Origin: Rubrivivax sp.
GTDB lineage: Bacteria; Pseudomonadota; Gammaproteobacteria; Burkholderiales; Burkholderiaceae_C
Assembly: GCA_019635315.1 (NCBI GenBank)
Contig: JAHBZT010000006.1
Location: 142,695 to 206,694 of the forward strand
Length of the DNA: 64,000 nt
Direction: 5' to 3'
The notes below the pieces were generated by a model. It ran no database searches. It was given only the letters and a program-made list of their open reading frames with translations, and was not told the DNA's origin. Position numbers and translations under genes: made by a program. Positions within the stretch are counted from its first letter, which is position 1, and each line of letters opens with the position of its first letter. Positions 56,551 through 64,000 of this stretch are shown piece after piece.

Positions 56551-58191
56551 ATGAGAGCGCTGCAGGACTGCAAGTACACCGCGTTCATCAGCTACGCGCA
56601 CGCCGACGACGAAACCTGGTTCCGCTGGGTCACGCACTTCCGCAACGAACTCGACCGCGGCCTGGCCACCGTGCGCCGCCGCATGAAGCTGCCGCCCATG
56701 CACCTGTCGGGCGACAACGGCCCGGTGGCCGGCATGCTGGGCGAGCAGCTCAAGCAGCGCATCGAGGAGTCGTTCGCGATGATCATCATCGTGCACGACA
56801 ACTACGCGCAGTCCGACTGGTGCCTGAAGGAGCTGGAGTATTTCCGCACGCTGTTCGGCGACGACGGTTTCCGCGACCGGCTGTACGTGGTCGCGATGTC
56901 GGAGCCGGCGATGTCGGCGGTGGCCGGCGGCAGCGCGTGGCGCCGCCTGATGCCGGGCAACGACCAGCTGTGGATGCCCTTCTTCGACCCGCGGGCCAGT
57001 GACCGCCCGCTGGACATCTACATGGCACCCGAAGTGCTGGCGCCGGCCTTCCGCGACCAGTTCCTGCGCCTGCGCGCGGACTTCGAGGCCAAGCTGCTGC
57101 GCGCCGTCGCGCCGCCGTCCGGCGGCGCGCTGGGGCCGCGGACGACGCAGCCCGAGGCGCGGCGCGGCACCAACGGTGCGGCGCCGGCCGCGGCCGTCGA
57201 CATCCCCATCGGCCGCGTGCCGCCACCCCCGGCGGCGGCGCCGCGCCCGGCCGGCGTCACGGTGCTGGGTTTCGTGCCGTCGGGACCCACGGCGCAGGCG
57301 CTGTCGGCCGTCGCCGACCGACTGCGCGCGGCCGGGGTGGAGCTGCGCATGCTGGCGCAGGATGCGGTCTTCGACGACTTCGCAGCCTTCGCCGGCGCCG
57401 AGCGCCTGGTGCTGGCCTTCGACGACGAGCCGCCGATGATGGCCGCGATGGCCCAGGGCGGGCACCTGCAGCTGCAGCGCGAGGCCTGGCTGCGCAAGGG
57501 CGGCGCGCCCGACCGGGTGCACTGGCTGGACCTGCGCGCCGCACCGGCGGCGGCCGCGCCCGCGGAGGGCAGTGCCGCGGCCTATGTCGCCGGGCAGGCC
57601 AGCGAGACGCTGGACGCCGCCGCGCTGCTGCGCCTGCTGGCGCCGCCGCCACCCGCGGCCGCGGCAGGCTCGGCCGGGGCCGGGGCCGCGGCCGCGCCGT
57701 CGCGCGGCGTGCGCATCTACATCGAGAGCAACACGAACAGCCGCGAGGTCAACCTGTGGCTGCCGCTGGGCCAGCAGATCCGGCGCACCTGGAACGAGCT
57801 GACGCGCCGCGTCGACCCGGCGCGCGTGCCGCCGCTGGCCCTGTCCACGCGCGGCCTGCCGGTGGACCGGCTGGACCGCTTCCCGACGCTGGACGACGCC
57901 GACGGCATCGTGCTGCTGTGGGGACACAAGGACGAGGAGGCGCTGCTCGCGCAGATCGACAAGGTCGAGCGCAAGACGACGCCGGGCAGCGAGATGCCGC
58001 CGGGCATCGTGGCCTACCTGATGCCCCCTCAGCAGTCGGCCGAGCCGGTGCCGGCCTGGGGCTGGCAGGTGCTGCGCTTCGACGCCCAGGACCAGGCCGC
58101 GATCGACGTCGTCGCCGACGAACGCGACCAGCTGCAGGGCTTCCTGACCCAGGTGCTGGCGCGCTGGCAGCAGCGCGAGCAGGGCGGCTGA
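56551..58191 (+). CDS. TIR-domain protein, first gene of a TIR-STAND operon
   Basis: A 546-residue protein. Residues about 8-150 are a TIR domain: YTAFISYAHADDETWFRWVTHF at strand 1, MIIIVHDNYAQSDW, and WCLKELEYFRTLF, where Glu94 fits the catalytic glutamate of NAD-cleaving TIRs. Two further alpha/beta segments, GVTVLGFVPSGPTAQALSAVADRL (about 236) and GVRIYIESNTNSREVNLWLPL (about 387), each end in DDxx-like acidic strands; I do not recognise them, and they could be degenerate TIR-like repeats. Start ATG 56551 is preceded by AGGA 7 bases upstream; an in-frame ATG at 56446 would add 35 Pro-rich residues. The STAND gene follows 16 bp later. Likely an effector that responds to its partner. Confidence 0.85.
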   Translation: MRALQDCKYTAFISYAHADDETWFRWVTHFRNELDRGLATVRRRMKLPPMHLSGDNGPVAGMLGEQLKQRIEESFAMIIIVHDNYAQSDWCLKELEYFRTLFGDDGFRDRLYVVAMSEPAMSAVAGGSAWRRLMPGNDQLWMPFFDPRASDRPLDIYMAPEVLAPAFRDQFLRLRADFEAKLLRAVAPPSGGALGPRTTQPEARRGTNGAAPAAAVDIPIGRVPPPPAAAPRPAGVTVLGFVPSGPTAQALSAVADRLRAAGVELRMLAQDAVFDDFAAFAGAERLVLAFDDEPPMMAAMAQGGHLQLQREAWLRKGGAPDRVHWLDLRAAPAAAAPAEGSAAAYVAGQASETLDAAALLRLLAPPPPAAAAGSAGAGAAAAPSRGVRIYIESNTNSREVNLWLPLGQQIRRTWNELTRRVDPARVPPLALSTRGLPVDRLDRFPTLDDADGIVLLWGHKDEEALLAQIDKVERKTTPGSEMPPGIVAYLMPPQQSAEPVPAWGWQVLRFDAQDQAAIDVVADERDQLQGFLTQVLARWQQREQGG

Positions 58192-58207
58192 ACGCGGGGC
58201 CCCGACG

Positions 58208-61200
58208 ATGCGATCGCCGGCCACCAGTGCGCTGCTGCGCCTGCCGCGCGAGCCCTACCCCGGGCTGCGCCCGTTCCTGGACTTCGAGGCCGCGCTGCTG
58301 TTCGGGCGCGAGCGCCAGGTGCGCGAGGTCATCGAGCGGCTCGCCCAGACCCAGTTCGTCGCCGTGCTCGGCGGCTCCGGCTCGGGCAAGTCCTCGCTGA
58401 TCCGCGCCGGCGTCACGCCCGAGCTGCGCGCCTTCGGCATCCCCGGCGCCGGCGACCTGTGGCTGCCGCTGACCGTGACGCCCGGCACCAACGTCAGCGC
58501 GGCCGACAGCGCGGCCCGCCGCCACACGCCGATCACGCGGCTCGCGCGCCGCTTCGCCGAGCTGCTGACCAGCCGCGGCAGCGACGAGGCCGACGCGCAG
58601 CGCCTGCTCGACATCGCCGAGGCCTTCCGCCAGCCGGCCGGCTTCGCGCGCCTGGTCGACGCCTACAGCGACGAGCTCGCGCTGTCGCCCGGCTCCGACC
58701 CGCGCGAGGCGCGCCTGCTGTTCGTGATCGACCAGTTCGAGGAGATCTTCCACCCCACCAACCGCGGCGTGATCGACGCGACGCTGCTGGTCGAGCGCGT
58801 GCTGGACCACTTCTTCGACCCGCACCCGCGCTGCTTCATCGTGCTGACGATGCGCAGCGAGCACCTGAACGACTGCGCCGCGTTCCTGGAACTGCCGGAC
58901 GCGATCAACAAGTCGTCCTTCCTGGTGCGCCGGCTGGACCCCGACGAACTGCGCGAGGCCATCGTCGGGCCGGCGCAGCGCTTCCTGCGCCTGGTCGCGC
59001 GCAGCGCCGGCGACCAGCAGACGCTGCCGCGCCAGGTGGTGTTCGACGACGCCGTGCTGCAGCGGCTGCTGCGCGACGTGTCGGCCATCACCCACGACCC
59101 GGACCACCTGCCGCTGCTGCAGCACCTGCTGGCGCGGCTGTGGCAGGCGGCGCTGGAGCGCGAGGAGATGGACGTCGCGGTGCCCTCGCACATCAGCGAG
59201 ATCGACCTCGTGCGCGCGGTCAACGCCGACACCAGCGGCGACGAGGAACCGCTGCCCCCCGACCTGAACACGCTGCGCGCCTGCGTGCAGAACTGGCCCG
59301 AAACCATCTACCGCTGGCACGACGAGGCGCAGCGCGCGCAGCTCGACGCCGTGCTGCGCCAGCTCGGCTTCAAGGACCCCAACACCGGCCTGTATTCGCA
59401 GCAGCGCATCGACGTCGACGCCTTCGCGCCCACGCTGGCGCCGGGCTGGACGCGCGACGAACTGAAGGCGCTGGTCGCCGAGGGCTTTCTGGGCTCGGTG
59501 GACTACCTGTTCTGGGACGACGAGGACCCGTCGCGCGTGACGCTGAAGGTCTCGCACGAGTCCTTCATCCGCGGCTGGGACCGGCTGCGCGGGCTGATCG
59601 ACACCGAGTCGGCGCACTTCGAGGAATTCCTCGGCGTGCTGCGCAAGGCCGCCGACTGGTCGCGTCACGGGCGCGACGAGGACTACCTGCTCGAGAGCGG
59701 CGAGATGCGGCGCCTGGACGACGGCGGCTTCGTCGCGCGCGCCGCCGCGCCGGCGCAGCGCGAGATCTGGCGCCGCTTCCTGTCGCTGGACCGCGACGGC
59801 CAGCGGCTGGCCCCCTTCGAGCCCGAGCTCGACGAGTTCGTCGGCCTGTCCGACCGGCGCCTGCGCGAGCGCGTGGCGCGCCAGGAGCGGGCCAAGGCCA
59901 GCGCGCGCTGGGCCAAGCTGCTCACGGTGGTCGGCGCGCTGGTGCCGATCGCGCTGTTCTCGGTCTTCGTCCAGGGCCCCACGCTGCGCCGCGCCGACAC
60001 GCTGTTCGACGCCGGCAACCGCGTCAACCGCGCCGCGGTGAGCTTCCGCCACGAGGCCGTGGGCGACGGGGCGACGGCGCTGGACTCGCTGCTGGGCGCG
60101 GCCGAGCGCGTCGACACGGCGCGGCGCGGCGACGACTCGCTGCGCACCGGCGTCTCGCGCTGGCTGGTCGAGCACCTGGCCGGCGTGCCGCTGGTCGGCG
60201 GGCTGTTCGAGGACCAGCGCGACTTCCTCGCCCGCGTATTTGCGCAGACCGAGCCGCCGGTCAACAACCGGCTGCGCCAGCTGCTGACCGGCGCCGTCTG
60301 GCGCGCCAATCCCGGCGACTCGGGCGAGGCGATCGACCCGCCCAAGGTCTATCCGGACGGTTCCTGTGCCGCGGTGCCGGGGCTGGAGGGCGTGGCCGAG
60401 GCGGCGCGCGGCCGCCTGTTCGTGGCCGAGGGGCGGCGCGCCCCGGGCGACAACCGGCCGTGGCGCGCGCTGTTCGTGCCGGATCGGCCTTCCTTCGACC
60501 GCCGGCTCGAGGTCTTCGGCGCCAGCGTCGACCCCGACAGCGGCGCCTGCCTGCTGGGTGCGGAGGTGCTCAGCCGGCCCGAGGCGCTGGACTCGCGCGT
60601 CGTCATCGACGCCGGGCTGCGCTACTTCTACTACACGGTCGAGGGCGAGCACACGCCGGTCAAGGCGGTGATCGTGCAGCAGATCGACTGGGAGCGCGGC
60701 AGCGACGGCCAGGTGCGCGCGCTGCAGCGCGAGACCGTCACGACGATGACCGACGCGGGCGCGCTGGACGCCGTGCACCGCGCGCTGGGCGAGCTGCGCG
60801 CCGACGTGGTGCCGACCTGGCGCGTGCCGGGCGGGCGCCGGCTGGAAGTCGGCCACCGCAGCTGGCGGCTGGTCGCCTCGCAGGCGCAGCGGGTCGACCT
60901 GGACAAGGCGGACGTCGCCGGCATGCAGGCGCTGCAGCCGGCTGCCGCGGACTCCACCTGTCTGGCGATCCGCAGTGTGTTCACCGAGGACCCGGGCTAC
61001 CGCAAGGAGATCCTGGAGCATGGCCAGCATTGCTTCATGGTGCGCCGCGGCTGGCCGGCCGCGATGGGCGCGGGCGTGGCCGGCCGCGAGGAGGTCCTGG
61101 TCGCGATCTACGAGCGGCCGGCTTCCTCCCATGCAGGCTACCTGCAGCGCAACCCGCCGGCGCCGGTGGCCAGCCTGCTGCCGTTCGCCCGCGTCCCGGT

Positions 61201-61414
61201 CGCGACCGACGCCGACGCGCGCTGGTTCGTCGGCGTCGGGGGCCCCTACGACGGCTGGCTGCTGATGCGCAGCCCCTTCGGCAGCCGCCAGGGCTACATC
61301 GGGCTGCCCTGGAGCACCTGCGCGCTGTGGCGCATGGGGCGCGAACTGCAGCAGCACAACCCGCTGCCCGACGGCCGCACGAGCGCCGAGCCGGTCGGCG
61401 AGTGCCGGTCCTGA
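58208..61414 (+). CDS. STAND-type P-loop NTPase with membrane segment, partner of the TIR protein
   Basis: A 1068-residue protein. The N-terminus PYPGLRPFLDFEAALLFGRERQVREVIERL (about residues 16-45) is the nSTAND1 signature, followed by Walker A GGSGSGKSS (about 54-62) and Walker B LLFVIDQFEE (about 171-180); the linked DExx-type acidic pair is typical of STAND ATPases. A helical region runs to about 565. A single hydrophobic segment (about 571-590) follows, then about 480 residues without WD40, TPR or other repeats I recognise. STAND proteins act as ligand-triggered switches that oligomerise; this one would sense something through its unusual C-terminal half, perhaps outside the membrane, and trigger the TIR protein. 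ATG at 58208. Confidence 0.83.
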   Translation: MRSPATSALLRLPREPYPGLRPFLDFEAALLFGRERQVREVIERLAQTQFVAVLGGSGSGKSSLIRAGVTPELRAFGIPGAGDLWLPLTVTPGTNVSAADSAARRHTPITRLARRFAELLTSRGSDEADAQRLLDIAEAFRQPAGFARLVDAYSDELALSPGSDPREARLLFVIDQFEEIFHPTNRGVIDATLLVERVLDHFFDPHPRCFIVLTMRSEHLNDCAAFLELPDAINKSSFLVRRLDPDELREAIVGPAQRFLRLVARSAGDQQTLPRQVVFDDAVLQRLLRDVSAITHDPDHLPLLQHLLARLWQAALEREEMDVAVPSHISEIDLVRAVNADTSGDEEPLPPDLNTLRACVQNWPETIYRWHDEAQRAQLDAVLRQLGFKDPNTGLYSQQRIDVDAFAPTLAPGWTRDELKALVAEGFLGSVDYLFWDDEDPSRVTLKVSHESFIRGWDRLRGLIDTESAHFEEFLGVLRKAADWSRHGRDEDYLLESGEMRRLDDGGFVARAAAPAQREIWRRFLSLDRDGQRLAPFEPELDEFVGLSDRRLRERVARQERAKASARWAKLLTVVGALVPIALFSVFVQGPTLRRADTLFDAGNRVNRAAVSFRHEAVGDGATALDSLLGAAERVDTARRGDDSLRTGVSRWLVEHLAGVPLVGGLFEDQRDFLARVFAQTEPPVNNRLRQLLTGAVWRANPGDSGEAIDPPKVYPDGSCAAVPGLEGVAEAARGRLFVAEGRRAPGDNRPWRALFVPDRPSFDRRLEVFGASVDPDSGACLLGAEVLSRPEALDSRVVIDAGLRYFYYTVEGEHTPVKAVIVQQIDWERGSDGQVRALQRETVTTMTDAGALDAVHRALGELRADVVPTWRVPGGRRLEVGHRSWRLVASQAQRVDLDKADVAGMQALQPAAADSTCLAIRSVFTEDPGYRKEILEHGQHCFMVRRGWPAAMGAGVAGREEVLVAIYERPASSHAGYLQRNPPAPVASLLPFARVPVATDADARWFVGVGGPYDGWLLMRSPFGSRQGYIGLPWSTCALWRMGRELQQHNPLPDGRTSAEPVGECRS

Positions 61415-61513
61415 GCCGGCTAGGGGCCATTCCCCAGGCCTCCTGCCCAGGCCCATCGGATGGCCGTCCGGCCCCTGGGCCCGCGCCGCGGCGAGTGGCC
61501 GGGCCGCAGCCGC

Positions 61514-61519
61514 TACAGT
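61514..61519 (+). promoter_or_regulatory. Possible -10 of a leaderless ThDP-enzyme transcript
   Basis: TACAGT ends 6 bp before the ATG at 61526, so transcription from it would begin at or next to the start codon. The -35 is weak (GCGAGT at 17 bp), so this is tentative. Confidence 0.35.
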
Positions 61520-61525
61520 GCGGGC

Positions 61526-63247
61526 ATGTCCACCCCTTCATCCCCTGCGGCCCTGCGCCTGGCCGGCCACGCCCTCGTCGAAGCGCTGATCGCGCAGGGC
61601 GTCGACACCTGCTTCGGCGTGCCGGGCGAGAGTTACCTGGCCGTGCTCGATGGCTTCCACGAACACCGCGACCGCATCCGCTTCGTCGCCTGCCGGCAGG
61701 AAGGCGGCGCCGCCTTCATGGCCGAGGCGCAGGGCAAGCTGAGCGGCCGTCCGGGCATCTGCTTCGTCACGCGCGGACCGGGCGCCACGAACGCCAGCAT
61801 CGGCGTGCACACGGCCTTCCAGGACAGCACGCCGCTGCTGCTGTTCGTCGGCCAGGTCGCCAGCGACCAGCGCGACCGCGAAGCCTTCCAGGAGCTGGAC
61901 TACCGCCAGATGTTCGGCCCCGGCACGCTGGGCATGGCCAAGTGGGCGGCCCAGGTCGACAGCGCCGACCGGCTGCCGGAGTACGTGGCGCGCGCCTTCC
62001 ACACCGCGCTGCAGGGCCGGCCCGGCCCGGTCGTGCTCGCGCTGCCCGAGGACATGCTGACCACGCCGACCGCCGCGCCGGTGCTGCCGCGCGTGGAGCC
62101 GGCGCAGGCCTGGCCGGCCCCGGGCGCGCTGCGCGCCTTGCGCGAACGGTTGCTGGCCGCGAAGCGCCCGTTCCTGATCGCCGGCGGCAGCGGCTGGGAC
62201 GCCGAGGCCTGCGCCGCGCTGCAGCGCTTCGCCGAGAACTGGTCGCTGCCGGTGGGCTGCGCCTTCCGCTTCCAGGACCTGTTCGACAACCGCCACCCGC
62301 TGTATGCCGGCGACGTGGGCATAGCCATCAACCCGAAGCTGGCCGCGCGCATCCGCGATGCCGATCTCGTGATCGCCGTCGGCGCCCGCCTGGGCGAGAT
62401 GACCACCGGCGGCTACGCGCTGCTGCAGGCGCCGCGCCCGGCGCAGGCGCTGGTGCACATCCACGCCGGGGCCGAGGAACTGGGCCGCGTCTATGCCGCC
62501 GACCTGCTGCTGCAGGCCTCGATGGCCTGCGCCGCGAAGGCGCTCGAGACGCTGGCCGCGCCGCTGGACCTGCCCTGGCGCGAGCACGCGGCCGCGGCGC
62601 GCGCCGACTACGAGGCCAACCAGGTCGCCACGCCCGCCGAGCCGATGGACCTGGCGGTGCTGGTGCAGCTGCTGCAGCGCCTTTTGCCCGAGGACACCGT
62701 CTACACCAACGGCGCCGGCAACTTCAGCGGCTGGCTGCACCGCTTCTGCCGCTACCCCGGGCTGCAGCACCATGGCCGCACGCAGCTGGCGCCGACCTCG
62801 GGCGCGATGGGCTATGGGCTGCCGGCGGCGGTCGCCGCGTCGCTGCTGCAGCCCGATCGCTGGGTGGTCAACCTGGCCGGCGACGGTGATTTCCTGATGA
62901 ACGACCAGGAGCTGGCCACCGCCACCGGCTACGGCGCGCGGAAGCTGCTCAGCATCGTCGTCGACAACGGCACCTACGGCACCATCCGCATGCACCAGGA
63001 ACGCGAATACCCGGGGCGCGTGAGCGGCAGCGATCTCTTCAACCCGGACTTCGCGGCGCTGGCGCGCGCCTATGGCTGGCGCGCCGAGACGCTGGAGCGC
63101 ACGGCCGAACTGGAGCCCGCGCTGACGCGCACCGTCGCGGCGGGCACGCCGACACTGCTGCACGTCAAGTTTCCCACCGACCTCAGCACCAGCCGCACGA
63201 CGCTGTCGGCCATCCGCGCGTCGGCGCTGGCTGCGCAAAAGCGCTGA
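61526..63247 (+). CDS. Thiamine-diphosphate-dependent enzyme (acetolactate synthase large-subunit-like)
   Basis: A 573-residue protein of the pyruvate-oxidase/acetolactate synthase family. The N-terminal Pyr domain has DTCFGVPGESYLAVLDGF and the catalytic glutamate in CRQEGGAAFMAEA (about residue 58). The C-terminal PP domain has the ThDP motif GDGDFLMNDQELATATGYGARKLLSIVVDN (about residues 452-480), the GDG-x(26)-N type with the final NN-like step. Middle FAD-site residues are not conserved as in true IlvB, and no small subunit is nearby, so a decarboxylase or ligase acting on another 2-oxo acid is equally likely. It is coupled by position (23 bp) to an RraA-like gene. Confidence 0.85.
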   Translation: MSTPSSPAALRLAGHALVEALIAQGVDTCFGVPGESYLAVLDGFHEHRDRIRFVACRQEGGAAFMAEAQGKLSGRPGICFVTRGPGATNASIGVHTAFQDSTPLLLFVGQVASDQRDREAFQELDYRQMFGPGTLGMAKWAAQVDSADRLPEYVARAFHTALQGRPGPVVLALPEDMLTTPTAAPVLPRVEPAQAWPAPGALRALRERLLAAKRPFLIAGGSGWDAEACAALQRFAENWSLPVGCAFRFQDLFDNRHPLYAGDVGIAINPKLAARIRDADLVIAVGARLGEMTTGGYALLQAPRPAQALVHIHAGAEELGRVYAADLLLQASMACAAKALETLAAPLDLPWREHAAAARADYEANQVATPAEPMDLAVLVQLLQRLLPEDTVYTNGAGNFSGWLHRFCRYPGLQHHGRTQLAPTSGAMGYGLPAAVAASLLQPDRWVVNLAGDGDFLMNDQELATATGYGARKLLSIVVDNGTYGTIRMHQEREYPGRVSGSDLFNPDFAALARAYGWRAETLERTAELEPALTRTVAAGTPTLLHVKFPTDLSTSRTTLSAIRASALAAQKR

Positions 63248-63269
63248 ACGCCCCGCCAGGAGCCCGCCC

Positions 63270-63767
63270 GTGACCGCCATCGACTTCCCGCCGACCTGCG
63301 ACCTGTGCGACGCGCACCGCGAGGACGGGGCTCTGCGCGTGCTGCCGCCGACCCTGCGCGATTTCGGCGGCGTCGAACGTTTCGCCGGCCCGGTGCACAC
63401 GGTGGAATGCTTCGAGGACAACTCGCGCGTCAAGGAGGCGGTCGAGTCGCCGGGGCAGGGTCGCGTGCTGGTCGTCGACGGCGGCGGCTCGCTGCGCCGT
63501 GCGCTGCTGGGCGGCAACCTGGCCGCCGCGGCCGCGGCCAACGGCTGGGCCGGCGTGGTGATCGACGGGGCGGTGCGCGACGTGGCCGAGCTGCGTGCGG
63601 CCGCCGTCGGCATCCGTGCCGTGGCCACCGTGCCGATGCCCCCGGTGCGCCGCGGCGAAGGGCGTGCCGGCACGGCCGTACAGGTACAGGGCGTGACCAT
63701 CGCCCCCGGCGACTGGCTGTATGCCGACGCGGACGGCATCGTCGTCGCGGCGGCGCGGCAGCACTGA
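63270..63767 (+). CDS. RraA family protein
   Basis: A 165-residue protein of the RraA/HMG-aldolase fold. The motif GGNLAAAAAANGWAGVVIDGAVRDVAELRAA (about residues 81-112) contains the G-x-x-x-G-x-x-x-D-G-x-x-RD signature, where the Arg and Asp bind substrate and metal in class II aldolases such as HMG/CHA aldolase, and the C-terminus has GDWLYADADGIVVAA. RraA itself inhibits RNase E; relatives are 4-hydroxy-4-methyl-2-oxoglutarate aldolases. With a 2-oxo-acid ThDP enzyme next door, the aldolase-like role is attractive, but unproven. Start GTG 63270 with CAGGAG 7 bases upstream. Confidence 0.87.
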   Translation: MTAIDFPPTCDLCDAHREDGALRVLPPTLRDFGGVERFAGPVHTVECFEDNSRVKEAVESPGQGRVLVVDGGGSLRRALLGGNLAAAAAANGWAGVVIDGAVRDVAELRAAAVGIRAVATVPMPPVRRGEGRAGTAVQVQGVTIAPGDWLYADADGIVVAAARQH

Positions 63768-64000
63768 GATGCAGAGCCTTGCGCGTCGGACCGCTTGCGG
63801 CGCAAAGCGGACGCTTGTTCGGCGTGTACGTGCTCGCGAGTTGCAGGGACTCGTTCGGCCTGCAAGCGCCTGCGCATCGCGCCAGGCGGTACCCGCTGCC
63901 GGCGCTGACTTCCGCGGTCGCCGCCTGCGGCGGCGACTACCCTGCGCTGCTCGCTTCGGGGTCGCGCCGCCCAACTCACTTCGCTCGCTGCGCTCGCTCC
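63768..64000. other. Non-coding end of window with hairpins
   Basis: No supported gene. A perfect 9-bp stem (63917-63925 with 63929-63937, TGC loop) lies in a stretch rich in GCTCGC/GCGAGC words, ending in CACTTCGCTCGCTGCGCTCGC-like sequence of the kind often seen in intergenic repeats of high-GC betaproteobacteria. The loop is the complement of the GCA loops after acs. Confidence 0.45.

Noticed and set aside
57749-61456. Minus-strand frame of 1235 residues opposite the STAND gene
   Set aside because: Low-complexity Arg/Ala/His-rich antisense of a well-supported gene, with no ribosome site or domain.
58459-62889. Plus-strand frame of 1476 residues over STAND and ThDP genes
   Set aside because: A +1-type shadow crossing the end of a real gene and its neighbour; no recognisable domain.

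Overview
The window is one continuous stretch of very GC-rich, gene-dense bacterial chromosome with no plasmid, phage or insertion-sequence genes. Bug-type tripartite tricarboxylate transporter genes, a PEP-CTERM protein, a TIGR04438-like small Trp-rich protein, a fused mrpAB antiporter and widespread ATGA/GTGA/TGATG stop-start overlaps point to a betaproteobacterium of the order Burkholderiales, probably the Rubrivivax/Leptothrix/Ideonella group. This placement is inference from gene content.

Positions 1 to 33,000 are mostly housekeeping and membrane functions: the end of a murA-like gene, trhA, a YbaK deacylase, a phosphate transporter behind a triple Pho-box-like repeat, plsY, ridA, a thioredoxin-fold protein, a YciO/Sua5 protein, a PhlG-like hydrolase cluster, an HPF-family protein, a PEP-CTERM propeller protein, class I fumarase, a complete Mrp Na+/H+ antiporter operon (mrpAB, C, D, E, F, G), a BCCT carrier, MarC, a NavMs-like voltage-gated sodium channel translationally coupled to a Na+/Ca2+ exchanger, acs, ilvD, lgt, dnaQ, tRNA-Val, a GGDEF cyclase with a ComFB protein, and nadA-nadC.

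Positions 33,000 to 56,200 form a large catabolic and transport region: an AraC/MFS pair; a four-gene operon (PhyH-type dioxygenase, Gfo/Idh/MocA dehydrogenase, DUF993 protein, sugar-phosphate-isomerase-like protein); a TctC/TctB/TctA transporter that encloses an odd dihydroorotate-dehydrogenase-like gene; a MetE-like protein with an epimerase and an acetyltransferase; and an ABC cluster with two NMT1/THI5-like binding proteins, two permeases and one ATPase, built around a DHDPS-like lyase and an enolase-superfamily enzyme. It ends with a TetR gene. Five transcription units and the tetR gene itself share a sigma70-like promoter followed by a 16-bp palindrome of the form TTCACC-N4-GGTGAA. This suggests one repressor controls the whole region, an apparently undescribed regulon whose substrate cannot be read from the sequence.

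Positions 56,350 to 61,414 hold a two-gene operon with its own promoter: a TIR-domain protein and a 1068-residue STAND-type NTPase with a membrane segment and an unfamiliar C-terminal half. This has the layout of a prokaryotic immune or conflict system. The window closes with a thiamine-diphosphate enzyme, an RraA-like protein and a non-coding hairpin-rich end.
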